A stretch of DNA of 64,000 bases from an uncultured bacterium (GCA_938024995.1 CALJDU010000024.1:62001-126000); one strand, 5' to 3'; positions 26,226 to 35,115 are shown, counted from the first letter of the stretch. The notes: generated by a model from the letters alone, not told the origin. Made by a program: numbers and translations.

Positions 26226-28397
26226 CTAGAGTTCGAGCTCGACCGCGCCGCGCGGGAAGCTGTTGCAGATCGTGACGCGACCCCGAACATCGTCTACCGC
26301 GCCGCCCATCTCGGTCACGCCGCTGACCTTGGTGCACGCGCAGGCGCGGCACAGACCTCGTTCGCACCCCGCCGGTGGCGCGAGCCCGGCATCACGCGCG
26401 GCCTCCAAGAGCGTGGTCGCTTCGTCCACTTCGACCTCTCGCTTGGACAAGGCGAAGCGCACGCGGTGCACGCGACCGGTGAGCGGACGACGGGCGAGGT
26501 CGGGCGCGCTGAACTGCTCAAGGTGCACTCGTTCCTCTTGGATACCGAGCTCACCCGCGATCGTCTCGACCGCGCGCAAAAATCCGTCCGGCGCGCAGGC
26601 GAAGACCTCGGTCGACGCGTCGAGGTGTGTCGAGAGCAGCGCCGCGCTGAGCCGCAGCGCACCTTCATCGGAGTAGAACTCGTGAACCACGAGGTCGGCC
26701 CGCTCCGCCAGCGACCTCAGCGTCTCGGTGAAGAGCGCGCTCGTCCGGCTTCGGTTAAAATAGAGCAGGGTCGCGCGATGCGCGCCTCGCGGTCGCGCCG
26801 CCTGTCGCCGAATCATGCTGAGGATAGGCGTGATCCCCACCCCACCCGCGAGATAGAGCGCGCGCGACGGTAGCGACTCCTGAACGAGGCCGCCGTGATC
26901 ACTCGGGGGCGCCACGATCGTGAGCCGGTCACCCTCGCGGACGCTCTCGTTCAGCTGACCCGAGACGCGACCCCCTGCGACACAACGCACCGCAATCTCG
27001 AGCGGCGCTCCGGGTTCCGCGCTCAGCAAGCTGTACTGGCGAACGAGCTCTTCACCGCGCACGTCGACGCGAAGGGACACGAAGGCACCGGGCGACCAGC
27101 GAAGATCCTCCCAGCCGCGCGGTCGCTCCATCTGAATCACGACCGCGTCCGCGCACCGCTCGACCGCGATGACGAGCGCGCTCGCGTCGAAGAAGCGCGG
27201 CCGGCGGAGATAGCGCGCTGGGTTCTCGTTGCGATAGCGCGCTCCGTCCAGAACACGCGCGACCGTTCGAAGGGGTCGCCGAAGCAGCTCGCTCATGCGC
27301 TCGCCTTCACCGAGGGGCGGCAGATTCGGGAAGAGCCGCATCAACGACGCGGGGAGCGACTCGGCGATCGGCATCGTGTTGTACGGCACGCCGTGCTCTT
27401 CGCAGACGCGCCGAACCCGCGGGCGCACCTCTCGTTGACGACCGCACGGCAGATCCGGGAAGAGGTGATGCTCGACGTGGGTGTCGAGCCCGCCATAGAA
27501 GACCTCGAACGGCGGGCGATCGGCGAACGACACCTCCTCCTCCAACACGCGACGGCACAGCTCTTCGAGCGGAAGGTAAGGTGTGAAATTCGTTGTGCCG
27601 CGCAGCTGTCGCTCGATGTAGGCATCGCGGGTCTCGTCGGGGCCAGGATCCGCGAAGACGATGACGTTCGGCGCGTGGTGCTCGACGATCAGCAAGAAGC
27701 CGGTCAAGTCATAGCCGAGGAGCTGGCTCAAGGTGTTCGCGAGCGCCGTCAAGGGAGCGCGCGCTCCAGCGCGAAGCGGAGATGTCAGCAGCTCGCGCCG
27801 AAGCATCCGTGATAGGTGCGCCCGCGGCTTCGCGAAGGTCTCTCGCCTCCAGACCTTCTCGTTGTGCACGCGGACCGCGGAGCTCGCGGTGTACGCGGAG
27901 AACGCCGCCGGAGAAGCAAAGAGAAATGCGAGAAACACGAGCGGCTGTAGCGCGTGGTGAACGTACCAGTCTTGGCTCGGGAACATCCTCGCGGTGGAGA
28001 ACCCCATGTCGTGGTCTTGCCCTACGATCCCGGTCTTCGGGTGGTGGTTGAGGTGATGCATCACCTTCCACTGCTCTGGGTCGGCGACGAGCGCCCAGCG
28101 GAAACGCTCTGAGTGATAGCGGCCAGCGTTCGGCAGGTGATCGAAACCGCCGTGCATGATGTTGTGCCCGAGCTCTGAGAACTCCAGGACGATGTGCATG
28201 GCGCGGAGCAGCACGCCGCGCGCGATCGCCTGCCGCGAACGACCGCTCGCGATGAGCTCAAGACCCCGCGACTCGATCGCTTTCGAGTAGGCGGCGACGT
28301 TTCGAATGTGCGCGAGATCCTCGTCGCCGATCTTGGCGCGCACGTCGGCATAGATCGCGTCGAGGGCTTCGGACAGCGTGGGCTTCGGGGTCGGCAT
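26226..28397 (-). CDS. Fatty-acid desaturase fused to FAD/2Fe-2S ferredoxin reductase
   Basis: A 723-residue one-piece desaturase system. Residues 1-370 are a membrane di-iron fatty acid desaturase with the three histidine boxes H78-N-I-M-H82, H114-H-L-N-H-H119 and H-V-E-H-H (about 307-311), and hydrophobic segments near 150-175. Residues 400-630 are a ferredoxin-NADP reductase-like module (R-Q-Y-S-L flavin motif, Y-L-A-G-G-V-G-I-T-P nucleotide motif). The last 90 residues are a plant-type [2Fe-2S] domain: Cys678-x4-Cys683-x2-Cys686 and Cys711. Electrons thus can pass from NAD(P)H via FAD and the cluster to the di-iron site in one chain. The substrate (acyl lipid) and position of desaturation are not known. 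Confidence 0.9.
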   Translation of the reverse strand: MPTPKPTLSEALDAIYADVRAKIGDEDLAHIRNVAAYSKAIESRGLELIASGRSRQAIARGVLLRAMHIVLEFSELGHNIMHGGFDHLPNAGRYHSERFRWALVADPEQWKVMHHLNHHPKTGIVGQDHDMGFSTARMFPSQDWYVHHALQPLVFLAFLFASPAAFSAYTASSAVRVHNEKVWRRETFAKPRAHLSRMLRRELLTSPLRAGARAPLTALANTLSQLLGYDLTGFLLIVEHHAPNVIVFADPGPDETRDAYIERQLRGTTNFTPYLPLEELCRRVLEEEVSFADRPPFEVFYGGLDTHVEHHLFPDLPCGRQREVRPRVRRVCEEHGVPYNTMPIAESLPASLMRLFPNLPPLGEGERMSELLRRPLRTVARVLDGARYRNENPARYLRRPRFFDASALVIAVERCADAVVIQMERPRGWEDLRWSPGAFVSLRVDVRGEELVRQYSLLSAEPGAPLEIAVRCVAGGRVSGQLNESVREGDRLTIVAPPSDHGGLVQESLPSRALYLAGGVGITPILSMIRRQAARPRGAHRATLLYFNRSRTSALFTETLRSLAERADLVVHEFYSDEGALRLSAALLSTHLDASTEVFACAPDGFLRAVETIAGELGIQEERVHLEQFSAPDLARRPLTGRVHRVRFALSKREVEVDEATTLLEAARDAGLAPPAGCERGLCRACACTKVSGVTEMGGAVDDVRGRVTICNSFPRGAVELEL

Positions 28398-28505
28398 GGT
28401 ACGGAAGGGCGCGCTCGCTCAGACGTTCTAGCAGGGCGACGCGCGGCGCTCATCAAGAAGGTGCGTTCTGTGTTCGAGACGCCACGGTGCACTACTCTCT
28501 GGTGG

Positions 28506-29372
28506 ATGAGGCGACTTGAGACGCTTGGACGAAAGGCGCGGCGCGATCTCATGGCGCGGGCTGGGGTCGAGGGCTGGGAGACGAGCGGGGGCGTGGTTCG
28601 GGTCCGCCGGCAGCCTTGTCCTCAGGGCCCGCGTCTACTCTTCGCGGCAGACGGTCCGAATGTGCTCGAGCACTACGACGGCCTCTTTGCTTCCCTCCGC
28701 GGTCGCGCCGACGTCGTGGCCTACGAGCCTCCGGGCACGGGCGGGTCTGCCCCCGCGCGAGACTTTGGCTTCCGGCTCGACGACTTCGCGGACAACGCGC
28801 GCGACGTTCTCGAAAAAGCCGGTCCGAGGATCTTGGTGTTCCCCTGTTACATGAGCTTCGTCGCCGGGGCGCTTGCCCGATCCAGCGACGAAGGCGTTCG
28901 CGGACTGGTTCTCCCGCAAGCGCCGTCTTGGGCACAGATGAGCCTCTGGCTGGACCGCGTGGACGGTCGACGCGTGCTCCGAACACCCGCTCTGGGTCAG
29001 CTCCTCGTTCGCGCGATGCCGCGGCGCGTCGCGCGTGGGTGGTACGCCGGGAGCGCGAGCGCAGACGCGAAGGCCGCGCTCGCCGACATCGCGGAGGAGG
29101 CGCTGCAGGCGGGCGGCTACTTCTGCCTGGCTTCACTCATGCAGAACTTCACGACGAACGCCGACCGAAGAGACGATCTCGGCGACGTGCCATCAGTCAT
29201 CGCGTGGGGAGACCAAGACCGTTCACACGGTCGTCCCTCCCGCGTCACCTTCGCGGAAGCAAACACCGTGATGCACTTCGAAGCGTGTGGTCACAGCCCT
29301 GAGCTCGAGGACCCTGAAGGCTTCGCGGAGTGGTTGCTCGCGTGGTGTGAAGACGCCGGGCTCAGCGGGTAG
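28506..29372 (+). CDS. Alpha/beta-hydrolase-fold protein with altered nucleophile elbow
   Basis: A 288-residue protein with the alpha/beta-hydrolase layout: oxyanion/turn region A-Y-E-P-P-G-T-G-G-S (72-81), the expected nucleophile elbow, an acid in I-A-W-G-D-Q-D and a terminal His in E-A-C-G-H-S-P-E. At the elbow (G-x-S-x-G in active enzymes) it reads P113-C-Y-M-S-F118, so the Ser is not in its normal place; Cys114 or Ser117 might substitute, or the protein is inactive and binds ligand only. ATG 28506 gives the family length; further upstream the frame mirrors the desaturase gene. It is divergent from the desaturase gene (108-bp gap), so a shared lipid role is possible but unproven. Confidence 0.72.
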   Translation: MRRLETLGRKARRDLMARAGVEGWETSGGVVRVRRQPCPQGPRLLFAADGPNVLEHYDGLFASLRGRADVVAYEPPGTGGSAPARDFGFRLDDFADNARDVLEKAGPRILVFPCYMSFVAGALARSSDEGVRGLVLPQAPSWAQMSLWLDRVDGRRVLRTPALGQLLVRAMPRRVARGWYAGSASADAKAALADIAEEALQAGGYFCLASLMQNFTTNADRRDDLGDVPSVIAWGDQDRSHGRPSRVTFAEANTVMHFEACGHSPELEDPEGFAEWLLAWCEDAGLSG

Positions 29373-29391
29373 CGCGTCGCACACGCGAACC

Positions 29392-30279
29392 CTACGAGAC
29401 GAACATGCCGCACGACGCGTAGACGTCAAACCCGACGCGCGGAATCACGCGCACTCGCGCCATGGGCAAACGTTGTCGGAAGATCTCCGCGTTCCGCTGC
29501 AGGACGTCTTCCGCCGGTTCTTCGCCACAGCGCTCATTCGGCGGATTGTACCGAACGATGTTCACGTGCACATAGAGCCCTCGTTCGATGAGCGCGTCGC
29601 ACACCGCGTGCACGTCCGCCTCGCTGTCGTTCTCGCCCGCGATGAAAGCGTAGTGAATCTTCACGATCTTGTAGGAGTGACGCTGCCACTCCGCGAGCCG
29701 GTCGAGCGCGTCCGCGACCGGGAGCGCCTTGGGTAACCAGCGCTGCCGGAACTCTGCGTTCATGGAGTAGAGGGAGTAGTAAATCTCGGGCGGGTAGCGA
29801 TCGAAGGTCTCCGCGAGCGAGCGCTCAAAGGTCTTCGGCAGGATCGTGGAGACCAAGAAGCGCGGCGCGAGGTCCGCCGCTCGCGCCTGGTGATAGAGCG
29901 CGTCGAAGAGCTCTCCGGACCGCTCGACAACCACGGGATTCGAAAGCGCTTCTCCGCGCGCCATGAAGTTGTAGTGGACACACTTCGCCCGCGGCGCGTC
30001 TCGATAGTGGGTGAGGACCACCTCCGCCTGCTCAGAGAACTCCTCCAGCGTGACGTTCCGGAGCGCGGTCTGTTTCGTCGCGGTCAGGTGACACATCCGA
30101 CAGCCCTGCCGACACCCCGTTTGCGACGAGAGGTAGAGCGCGAAGTAGTCGTCTTTGCGCCGCACGTAGCGCGCCTCGATCTGACCGACCCCGACCTGCT
30201 TCACCCAGTTCACCGACACGTCGATCTCGCTCGTGGAACGAACGAAAGAGCCGCGACTGGACGAGGGCTTGAGCAGCAA
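29392..30279 (-). CDS. RlmN/Cfr-like radical SAM protein lacking the N-terminal domain
   Basis: A 295-residue radical SAM enzyme. The cluster motif is Cys56-x3-Cys60-x2-Cys63 in S-S-Q-T-G-C-R-Q-G-C-R-M-C, the RlmN form (Q-x-G-C). The M-A-R-G-E-A-L-S-N-P segment equals the G-M-G-E-P-L-x-N SAM-binding motif, and the C-terminal Y-A-S-Cys290-G-M-F corresponds to the conserved methyl-carrying Cys of RlmN/Cfr (A-A-C-G-Q-L). RlmN and Cfr methylate adenosine 2503 in 23S rRNA, RlmN also tRNA. Here the usual N-terminal accessory domain of about 90 residues is absent. TTG 30279, with the purine run ggaaagga upstream, is preferred: it avoids overlap with the divergent nucleotidyltransferase, whose start lies 33 bp away. 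Substrate unknown; it may not be rRNA. Confidence 0.78.
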   Translation of the reverse strand: MLLKPSSSRGSFVRSTSEIDVSVNWVKQVGVGQIEARYVRRKDDYFALYLSSQTGCRQGCRMCHLTATKQTALRNVTLEEFSEQAEVVLTHYRDAPRAKCVHYNFMARGEALSNPVVVERSGELFDALYHQARAADLAPRFLVSTILPKTFERSLAETFDRYPPEIYYSLYSMNAEFRQRWLPKALPVADALDRLAEWQRHSYKIVKIHYAFIAGENDSEADVHAVCDALIERGLYVHVNIVRYNPPNERCGEEPAEDVLQRNAEIFRQRLPMARVRVIPRVGFDVYASCGMFVS

Positions 30280-30312
30280 GGAGGTCCTTTCCGGGGGAGA
30301 CCGGCCGAGTGT

Positions 30313-31092
30313 ATGATCGCCGGCGACATGCGTCACCACGCCTTTACCGACGCGCGCCATCGCTTGCTGGAAGGCTTCCTCGTACGTCTCGCGCAGCAGC
30401 GCGATGCGGACGCCTTCGCTCTTCGTGGCGGGATGTTGGTCCGTCACTGGTTCCCGGGGATCGGACGCGCGGCGAGCGACGTGGACCTGGTCTGCGCCCT
30501 GCCCTTCGACGTCGCTGATGTACGGGCGCGCATGACGGAGGTGCTGGCAGCGCCGCGCGAAGATGGAATCTCGTTCGACAGTGAGCGAGTCCGCCTCGAT
30601 ACGATCTGGCCAGACGACGCCCACCCCGGGATGCGGCTGGTCGCGCAAGCGGCGGTCGACGGGGTCTTTGACGAGGTTCACGTCGACCTCACGTTCTCCC
30701 TACCGATCTTTCCGCGGGCGGTTCGCGGCAACGGCGCGTCTCTTTTCGAGTGTCCCCCCGCGATGTTGATCGGACGAAAGCTCCGCGTCACCTCCGACCT
30801 CGGCCGCAGGTTCTTTCGGCCCAAAGATCTCGCCGACCTCTTGCTGCTCCTGCGGCACCGCGCGCCAGATCGTGGCGCGCTCGGTGAGAGCATCGAGCGA
30901 ACGTTTTCACCGAAGAGCGACGCGTTGCGCTTGGTGACGAACGCGCTCGCTCCGAGCGCGTGGGACAGCGACTACGCGAGAGCGCGCTTCGGCCGGTTCG
31001 CCGCTCAGCGTCGACTTCGCGGGGTCCCGCGCGATGTTCGTCAGGTGACCGCGGAGCTCCGCTCACTGCTCCAACCGTTCCTCCGATCATGA
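30313..31092 (+). CDS. AbiEii-type nucleotidyltransferase
   Basis: A 259-residue nucleotidyltransferase of the AbiEii/DUF1814 class. The fold is marked by A-L-R-G-G-M-L-V-R-H-W, then the metal-binding S-D-V-D-L-V, and a Lys-containing helix I-G-R-K-L-R-V. The later R-P-K-D-L-A-D-L-L-L-L matches the family (K-D-x-x-D-L). AbiEii proteins are toxins that modify tRNA or GTP when paired with an AbiEi antitoxin; no AbiEi is adjacent here, so this copy may be solitary or work with the genes behind it. Start ATG 30313 or ATG 30328. It opens a compact gene run with the LRR protein (31-bp gap), sulfotransferase and sulfatase. Confidence 0.78.
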   Translation: MIAGDMRHHAFTDARHRLLEGFLVRLAQQRDADAFALRGGMLVRHWFPGIGRAASDVDLVCALPFDVADVRARMTEVLAAPREDGISFDSERVRLDTIWPDDAHPGMRLVAQAAVDGVFDEVHVDLTFSLPIFPRAVRGNGASLFECPPAMLIGRKLRVTSDLGRRFFRPKDLADLLLLLRHRAPDRGALGESIERTFSPKSDALRLVTNALAPSAWDSDYARARFGRFAAQRRLRGVPRDVRQVTAELRSLLQPFLRS

Positions 31093-31123
31093 TCCCGTTC
31101 GCGACACACCCTTGGGGGCCTCG

Positions 31124-32671
31124 ATGAGCAACGAAGCAGAAGAACAAGTGCAGGCGCTTCGCGAGTCTCCGCGCGGCGAGGGACCGCGGCTGGTCTGCGC
31201 CGACTGGTGCGAAGAACAAGGGAACGCACCACGCGCGGAACTGATCCGGCTGCAAGCGAAGCGCGAGTCACTGCCGAGCTGGGATCCGCAGGTCGTCACT
31301 CTTGAGCTCGCCGAGCGGGCGCTCCTGACCGCGCATCAACAGGAGTGGGCTCCCGCGGCGATCCCCGGCGTCGTCTACGGCTCATACCGCGGCGGGTTCA
31401 TCGACACCGTCGGGTTCGAGACGCTCGGGCACCTCGCCCAACATGGCGATTCGCTGATGCGACGGATCCCTTTTCGCTCCATCGCGTTGCGCTGGCCGCG
31501 TCTGGATGACCGACCGGCGCTCAAGCCGATGGAGGGCGTCACCGAGGTCCAGCTCATCGGGACGCTGATGCAGTACGACGACCTCGAGTGGTTGATGAAC
31601 AGTCCGCTCCTCTCGACCATCGACACCCTCTCCATCATCGGGAGCGAGATGAACGACCAGATGGTGGCCGCGCTCGCCACCTCGCCCTATCTCGCGCAGC
31701 TCCGCGTCCTTCGGCTCCCGGGTCACGGCTTCACCAACGAGGGGATGGCGACGCTGATCAAGCGAGCGAAGCTCCCAGCGCTTCGCGAGCTTGATCTCTC
31801 GGTCGCGACCCAAGACGCGCTCGGGAGCGGGGGACGCATCGAGCCCACCTTCGATGACGTGAGCGCGATCGGGCTCGGCTACTGGGGCGTGACCCAACAG
31901 CTCACCTCGCTCGACATCACGGGGCACCAAATCGGACCGCGAGGGCTACAAGGGCTGCTCGCGTCAGAGAACCTGACCGGGCTCAAGCGGCTCCGCCTCA
32001 AGAGCATCACGGACTACGACATGGACACGGGCGAGCGACCCGAGAATGTCTTCGCGGCGCTCTCGACCGCGAACGCCGACATGCGGCTCGACGAGCTCGA
32101 CATCGGCGAGAACGAACTCTCTGGCGAAGAGATCATGCTCCTCGCGCAGCACCCGTGTGTCTCGCGCCTCAAAGCGCTGCACGTGGACACCTTCAACGGG
32201 TCCCTGGAGCCCCTCTTCTCGACCAACTGGTTCAAGAAGTCGCTCCACGTGGTCTCGATGGACAACCCCGGGAGCGCCGCGCCGATCAGCGCGCTGCTGC
32301 GGCAGCGACCGAAGCGCCTGCACACGATCAAGATGGTCAATCACTACGGATGGTCGACGATGACCGGCGCGGGCGCGCACCTACGCGACGCTCCGGCGAC
32401 CCCCTCGCTCCTCTCGTTGAACATCACCGGCGCCGCGCTCGACGATGAGGACCTGAAGGCCCTTTCGAACACTGCGACGCTCCCCAACCTCGTGAGCCTC
32501 GCGTGTCCAGACATCTGGGGAGACGAGTCCGCGCTCGACGTGGCTGGCTTCCTACAAACCCCGTTTGGCGAACAGCTGAAGAGCTTCCACGCGAAGTCTC
32601 CGGACGACAGGCTCCCGCCGATCGCGAAACCGTCGCTGTCGCTCGGTCGCTGGGACCGCCACGAGATTTAG
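31124..32671 (+). CDS. TIGR02996 domain protein with leucine-rich repeats
   Basis: A 515-residue protein. The first 45 residues carry the TIGR02996 repeat-companion motif (G-P-R-L-V-C-A-D-W-C-E-E-Q-G then A-E-L-I-R-L-Q), known mainly from Gemmata and myxobacteria in front of repeat domains. From about residue 120 leucine-rich repeats run to the end (L-R-V-L-R-L-P-G, L-R-E-L-D-L-S, L-T-S-L-D-I-T, L-K-R-L-R-L-K, L-D-E-L-D-I-G, L-L-S-L-N-I-T). There is no signal peptide or transmembrane segment, so the repeats should bind a cytoplasmic partner. ATG 31124 is chosen over TTG 31112. Only 8 bp separate it from the sulfotransferase gene, so they are cotranscribed. Confidence 0.82.
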   Translation: MSNEAEEQVQALRESPRGEGPRLVCADWCEEQGNAPRAELIRLQAKRESLPSWDPQVVTLELAERALLTAHQQEWAPAAIPGVVYGSYRGGFIDTVGFETLGHLAQHGDSLMRRIPFRSIALRWPRLDDRPALKPMEGVTEVQLIGTLMQYDDLEWLMNSPLLSTIDTLSIIGSEMNDQMVAALATSPYLAQLRVLRLPGHGFTNEGMATLIKRAKLPALRELDLSVATQDALGSGGRIEPTFDDVSAIGLGYWGVTQQLTSLDITGHQIGPRGLQGLLASENLTGLKRLRLKSITDYDMDTGERPENVFAALSTANADMRLDELDIGENELSGEEIMLLAQHPCVSRLKALHVDTFNGSLEPLFSTNWFKKSLHVVSMDNPGSAAPISALLRQRPKRLHTIKMVNHYGWSTMTGAGAHLRDAPATPSLLSLNITGAALDDEDLKALSNTATLPNLVSLACPDIWGDESALDVAGFLQTPFGEQLKSFHAKSPDDRLPPIAKPSLSLGRWDRHEI

Positions 32672-32679
32672 CGCACCAC

Positions 32680-33570
32680 ATGGCGCACACGAAAGACAAG
32701 CGCGTGGGCTTCTGCGTGGGGACTGGTCGCTGCGGGACGACCTTCATCACGAAGCTCGCCGAAGACGAGCCGGAGGTCGCCGCTTCGCATGAGCGGCTCC
32801 GGCTCCCCGCGACGTTTCACATGTACTGCAAGTGGCACGGGATCCCGGTGGATCCCGAGGGTTTCCTCGCAGACAGAGACGAGGTGATCCGCGACGACCA
32901 TCGCGACCACCGCGTCTCATTCGAAGCCAGCGCGCTCTTGTCGCATTCCCTTCTCGAGCTGCATGAGCGCTTCGACGCGCGGGTGCTGCTCTTGGTTCGG
33001 CGGCCTGATGAAACCGTCGCCTCTTTCGCCGCGCGGGGCTGGTTTCTCGATCCGATCGCCTGGGCGAACAGCGACCTCCCGCCGACCATCCGGGAGGGAA
33101 ACAACCCTCGTCACTTCTTCGGGCGGAACCTGCCGCGCGGCGATGAGTTCGCGCGCTGGTCGGCGCTGACCCAAATCGGAAAGCTCGCCTGGTTTTGGAA
33201 AGCGCGAAACCGAGCCATCCTTGAGCAGTTTCAAAAGCTCCCGAAGACGCACGTGCGCGTACAACGCTTGGAAGACTTCGACCACGCGGCCTATGTCGCG
33301 CTCGCTGATTTCCTTGGGTGGTCAGCGACCGTAAGCGAAGCGCGCTTTCTGGAGCTCGCCACGAGTCGCCCCAACGCGGGACCGAACCCGCCGCTCGTTC
33401 CATCTGGCTGGAGCGACCAAGACATCGCGGAGTTTCAACAAGAGGTCGCGCCGCTCTCTCACGCGCTCGGATACCAGCACGCGGTCGAGCACCTGCTCGC
33501 GGGAGACGACGCGCGCGTGCTCCCGCGCGAATCGCTCTCGGTCCCCGATATCCTGGCGCGCTTGCGTTGA
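32680..33570 (+). CDS. Sulfotransferase family protein
   Basis: A 296-residue sulfotransferase-like protein. The N-terminal V13-G-T-G-R-C-G-T-T-F22 loop matches the 5'-phosphosulfate (PAPS) binding motif. The central V-L-L-L-V-R-R-P-D-E-T-V-A-S segment matches the 3'-phosphate motif (R-x-P-x-x-x-x-x-S), and V-R-V-Q-R-L-E-D-F follows as in bacterial and Stf-type enzymes. It would move a sulfo group from PAPS to a hydroxyl acceptor in the cytoplasm. The acceptor cannot be read from sequence. ATG 32680 is the first start after the LRR gene, and its stop overlaps the sulfatase start (TTGA). Confidence 0.84.
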   Translation: MAHTKDKRVGFCVGTGRCGTTFITKLAEDEPEVAASHERLRLPATFHMYCKWHGIPVDPEGFLADRDEVIRDDHRDHRVSFEASALLSHSLLELHERFDARVLLLVRRPDETVASFAARGWFLDPIAWANSDLPPTIREGNNPRHFFGRNLPRGDEFARWSALTQIGKLAWFWKARNRAILEQFQKLPKTHVRVQRLEDFDHAAYVALADFLGWSATVSEARFLELATSRPNAGPNPPLVPSGWSDQDIAEFQQEVAPLSHALGYQHAVEHLLAGDDARVLPRESLSVPDILARLR

Positions 33571-34916
33571 AGCCATCGATCGTCATCATCCTGCTCGACC
33601 AGCTCCGCGCAGACGCGCTCGGAATCGCCGGCAACCGCTACGCCCGTACCCCTCGTCTGGACGCGTTCGCGAAGAGCGCGACGCGCTATGAGACTTGCGT
33701 CACCAATGGACCGCTCTGCCGTCCAGCGCGGATGTCGCTGATGACGGGTCTCCCGGTTCACGTTCATGGGCAGCGCTCCAACCAAGGCGCGCTCCGCCCA
33801 AACGCGTTCGACAGCCATGTACGGCGCCTTCGCGACGCCGGTTATCACACCGCCGTGGTGGGCAAGACGCACTTGCACGAGGGCACAGGACACCTCGACG
33901 ATCACGGGGACCTGCTACGCGCGTGGGGATTCCGCGACGCCATTGAGCTTCCTGATCCGCAGGCGCACTGGCTCGAGAGCGCGCACTCCGACTGGCTCCG
34001 AGCGTCGTCCCGAGACGACCATGACAAGTGGAAGCGCTGGCGCGCGTACGCGATTCATCACGGCGAGACCCGCGACCTCTCGAGCCCGGACGATCCCCCG
34101 TGGGGTCTCGACGCACGAGATCACCTTGATCGCTTCTGCGGGCACACGGCCGCGAAACAAATCCGCGCGCTTCCCCGCGACCGAAGCGTCTACCTGCAGG
34201 TGAGCTTCCCCGGCCCGCATCCACCCTTCGACGCGCCGCGGTCCGTTCTCGAGAGCTTCGCGGTTCACGATGACGCCATGCCGGTCCCGATTGTCGACCG
34301 CGAAGGCCCCGTCAGCCCGATCTCGCGTCGCATCCGTCAGCGTCAACAACGCGACCTGCAAGAGCCTGCGTGGCGAGCGCTGCGGCGCGCATACTTCGCC
34401 AAGGTAGCGTGGGTCGACAACTGCTTGGGTGACGTGCTCGACGCGCTGCGCGAGACCACGCTCGATGAACACGCTTTCGTCATCGTGACCTCCGATCATG
34501 GCGAGCTGCTCGGCGACCACGGCGTGACCGGCAAGGTCCTGCCCTACGAAGCGGCGACACGTGTCCCGCTGCTCATTCGCCCGCCTGGTGGCGCGCCCGA
34601 GGAACGCGTGTCAGCTGCGGTCGATCACCTCGACCTCGTCGCGACGCTCTTGGACATCGCGGGGCTGCCTCAGGGTGAACACGGTCGTTCTCTTCTTCGC
34701 CCGGTCACGCGCAAGGACATCGTCTTCGAGGCGATGGGGTATGTCGCGATTCGGACGAGTGACGCGACGCTCGCGTGGGACCGAAAAGCCGCGCGCCCCG
34801 TCGAGCTGTACGACCGCGCGCTTGATCCGGACGAGACGAGAAATCGAGTCCACACCGATCGCGCGCGAGTCGATACGCTCGTCGACCGGCTCCGCGCGAC
34901 CGGCGCGCTGCGCTGA
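33567..34916 (+). CDS. Arylsulfatase-family sulfatase (Cys-type)
   Basis: A 449-residue sulfatase of the alkaline phosphatase superfamily. Metal ligand region L-L-D-Q-L-R-A-D (9-16) is followed by Cys51-R-P-A-R55 (C-x-P-x-R), where Cys51 would be matured to formylglycine by a separate enzyme; V-V-G-K-T-H-L-H and V-T-S-D-H-G-E-L-L-G-D-H-G (metal and catalytic residues) are also present. No signal peptide is visible, unusual for a sulfatase, so it may act in the cytoplasm. TTG 33567 overlaps the sulfotransferase stop and gives the proper N-terminus (K-P-S-I-V-I-I-L-L-D). Being coupled to a sulfotransferase suggests reversible sulfation or a sulfonate/phosphonate ester side reaction. Confidence 0.9.
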   Translation: MKPSIVIILLDQLRADALGIAGNRYARTPRLDAFAKSATRYETCVTNGPLCRPARMSLMTGLPVHVHGQRSNQGALRPNAFDSHVRRLRDAGYHTAVVGKTHLHEGTGHLDDHGDLLRAWGFRDAIELPDPQAHWLESAHSDWLRASSRDDHDKWKRWRAYAIHHGETRDLSSPDDPPWGLDARDHLDRFCGHTAAKQIRALPRDRSVYLQVSFPGPHPPFDAPRSVLESFAVHDDAMPVPIVDREGPVSPISRRIRQRQQRDLQEPAWRALRRAYFAKVAWVDNCLGDVLDALRETTLDEHAFVIVTSDHGELLGDHGVTGKVLPYEAATRVPLLIRPPGGAPEERVSAAVDHLDLVATLLDIAGLPQGEHGRSLLRPVTRKDIVFEAMGYVAIRTSDATLAWDRKAARPVELYDRALDPDETRNRVHTDRARVDTLVDRLRATGALR

Positions 34917-35115
34917 TACGAAGACCTACTTGGTCAGTACGCGGAGCTCGCGCTTCACGCGACCGAGCGCGTGCGAACTCAACAACATCGCGGCCGACGC
35001 TTGATCGCCGTCGTCTTGAGCGCGACCGACGCGACTTGCGCCTTGACGTCGACGCTCGTGAACGCGACGTAAGCACCACACCGATCGACCGCTCCCCGAC
35101 GAGGACCAAAACGAG
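34917..35115. other. Intergenic, no clear gene
   Basis: 199 bases after the sulfatase gene. The minus strand is open from about 35082 to 34926 (GTG start) and would encode some 52 basic residues ending V-K-R-E-L-R-V-L-T-K, but without domain or ribosome binding site; not called as a gene. Confidence 0.3.

Noticed and set aside
34926..35082. 52-codon minus-strand frame after the sulfatase
   Set aside because: Plausible end sequence, but no ribosome binding site, no family and overlapping upstream regions; left as intergenic.
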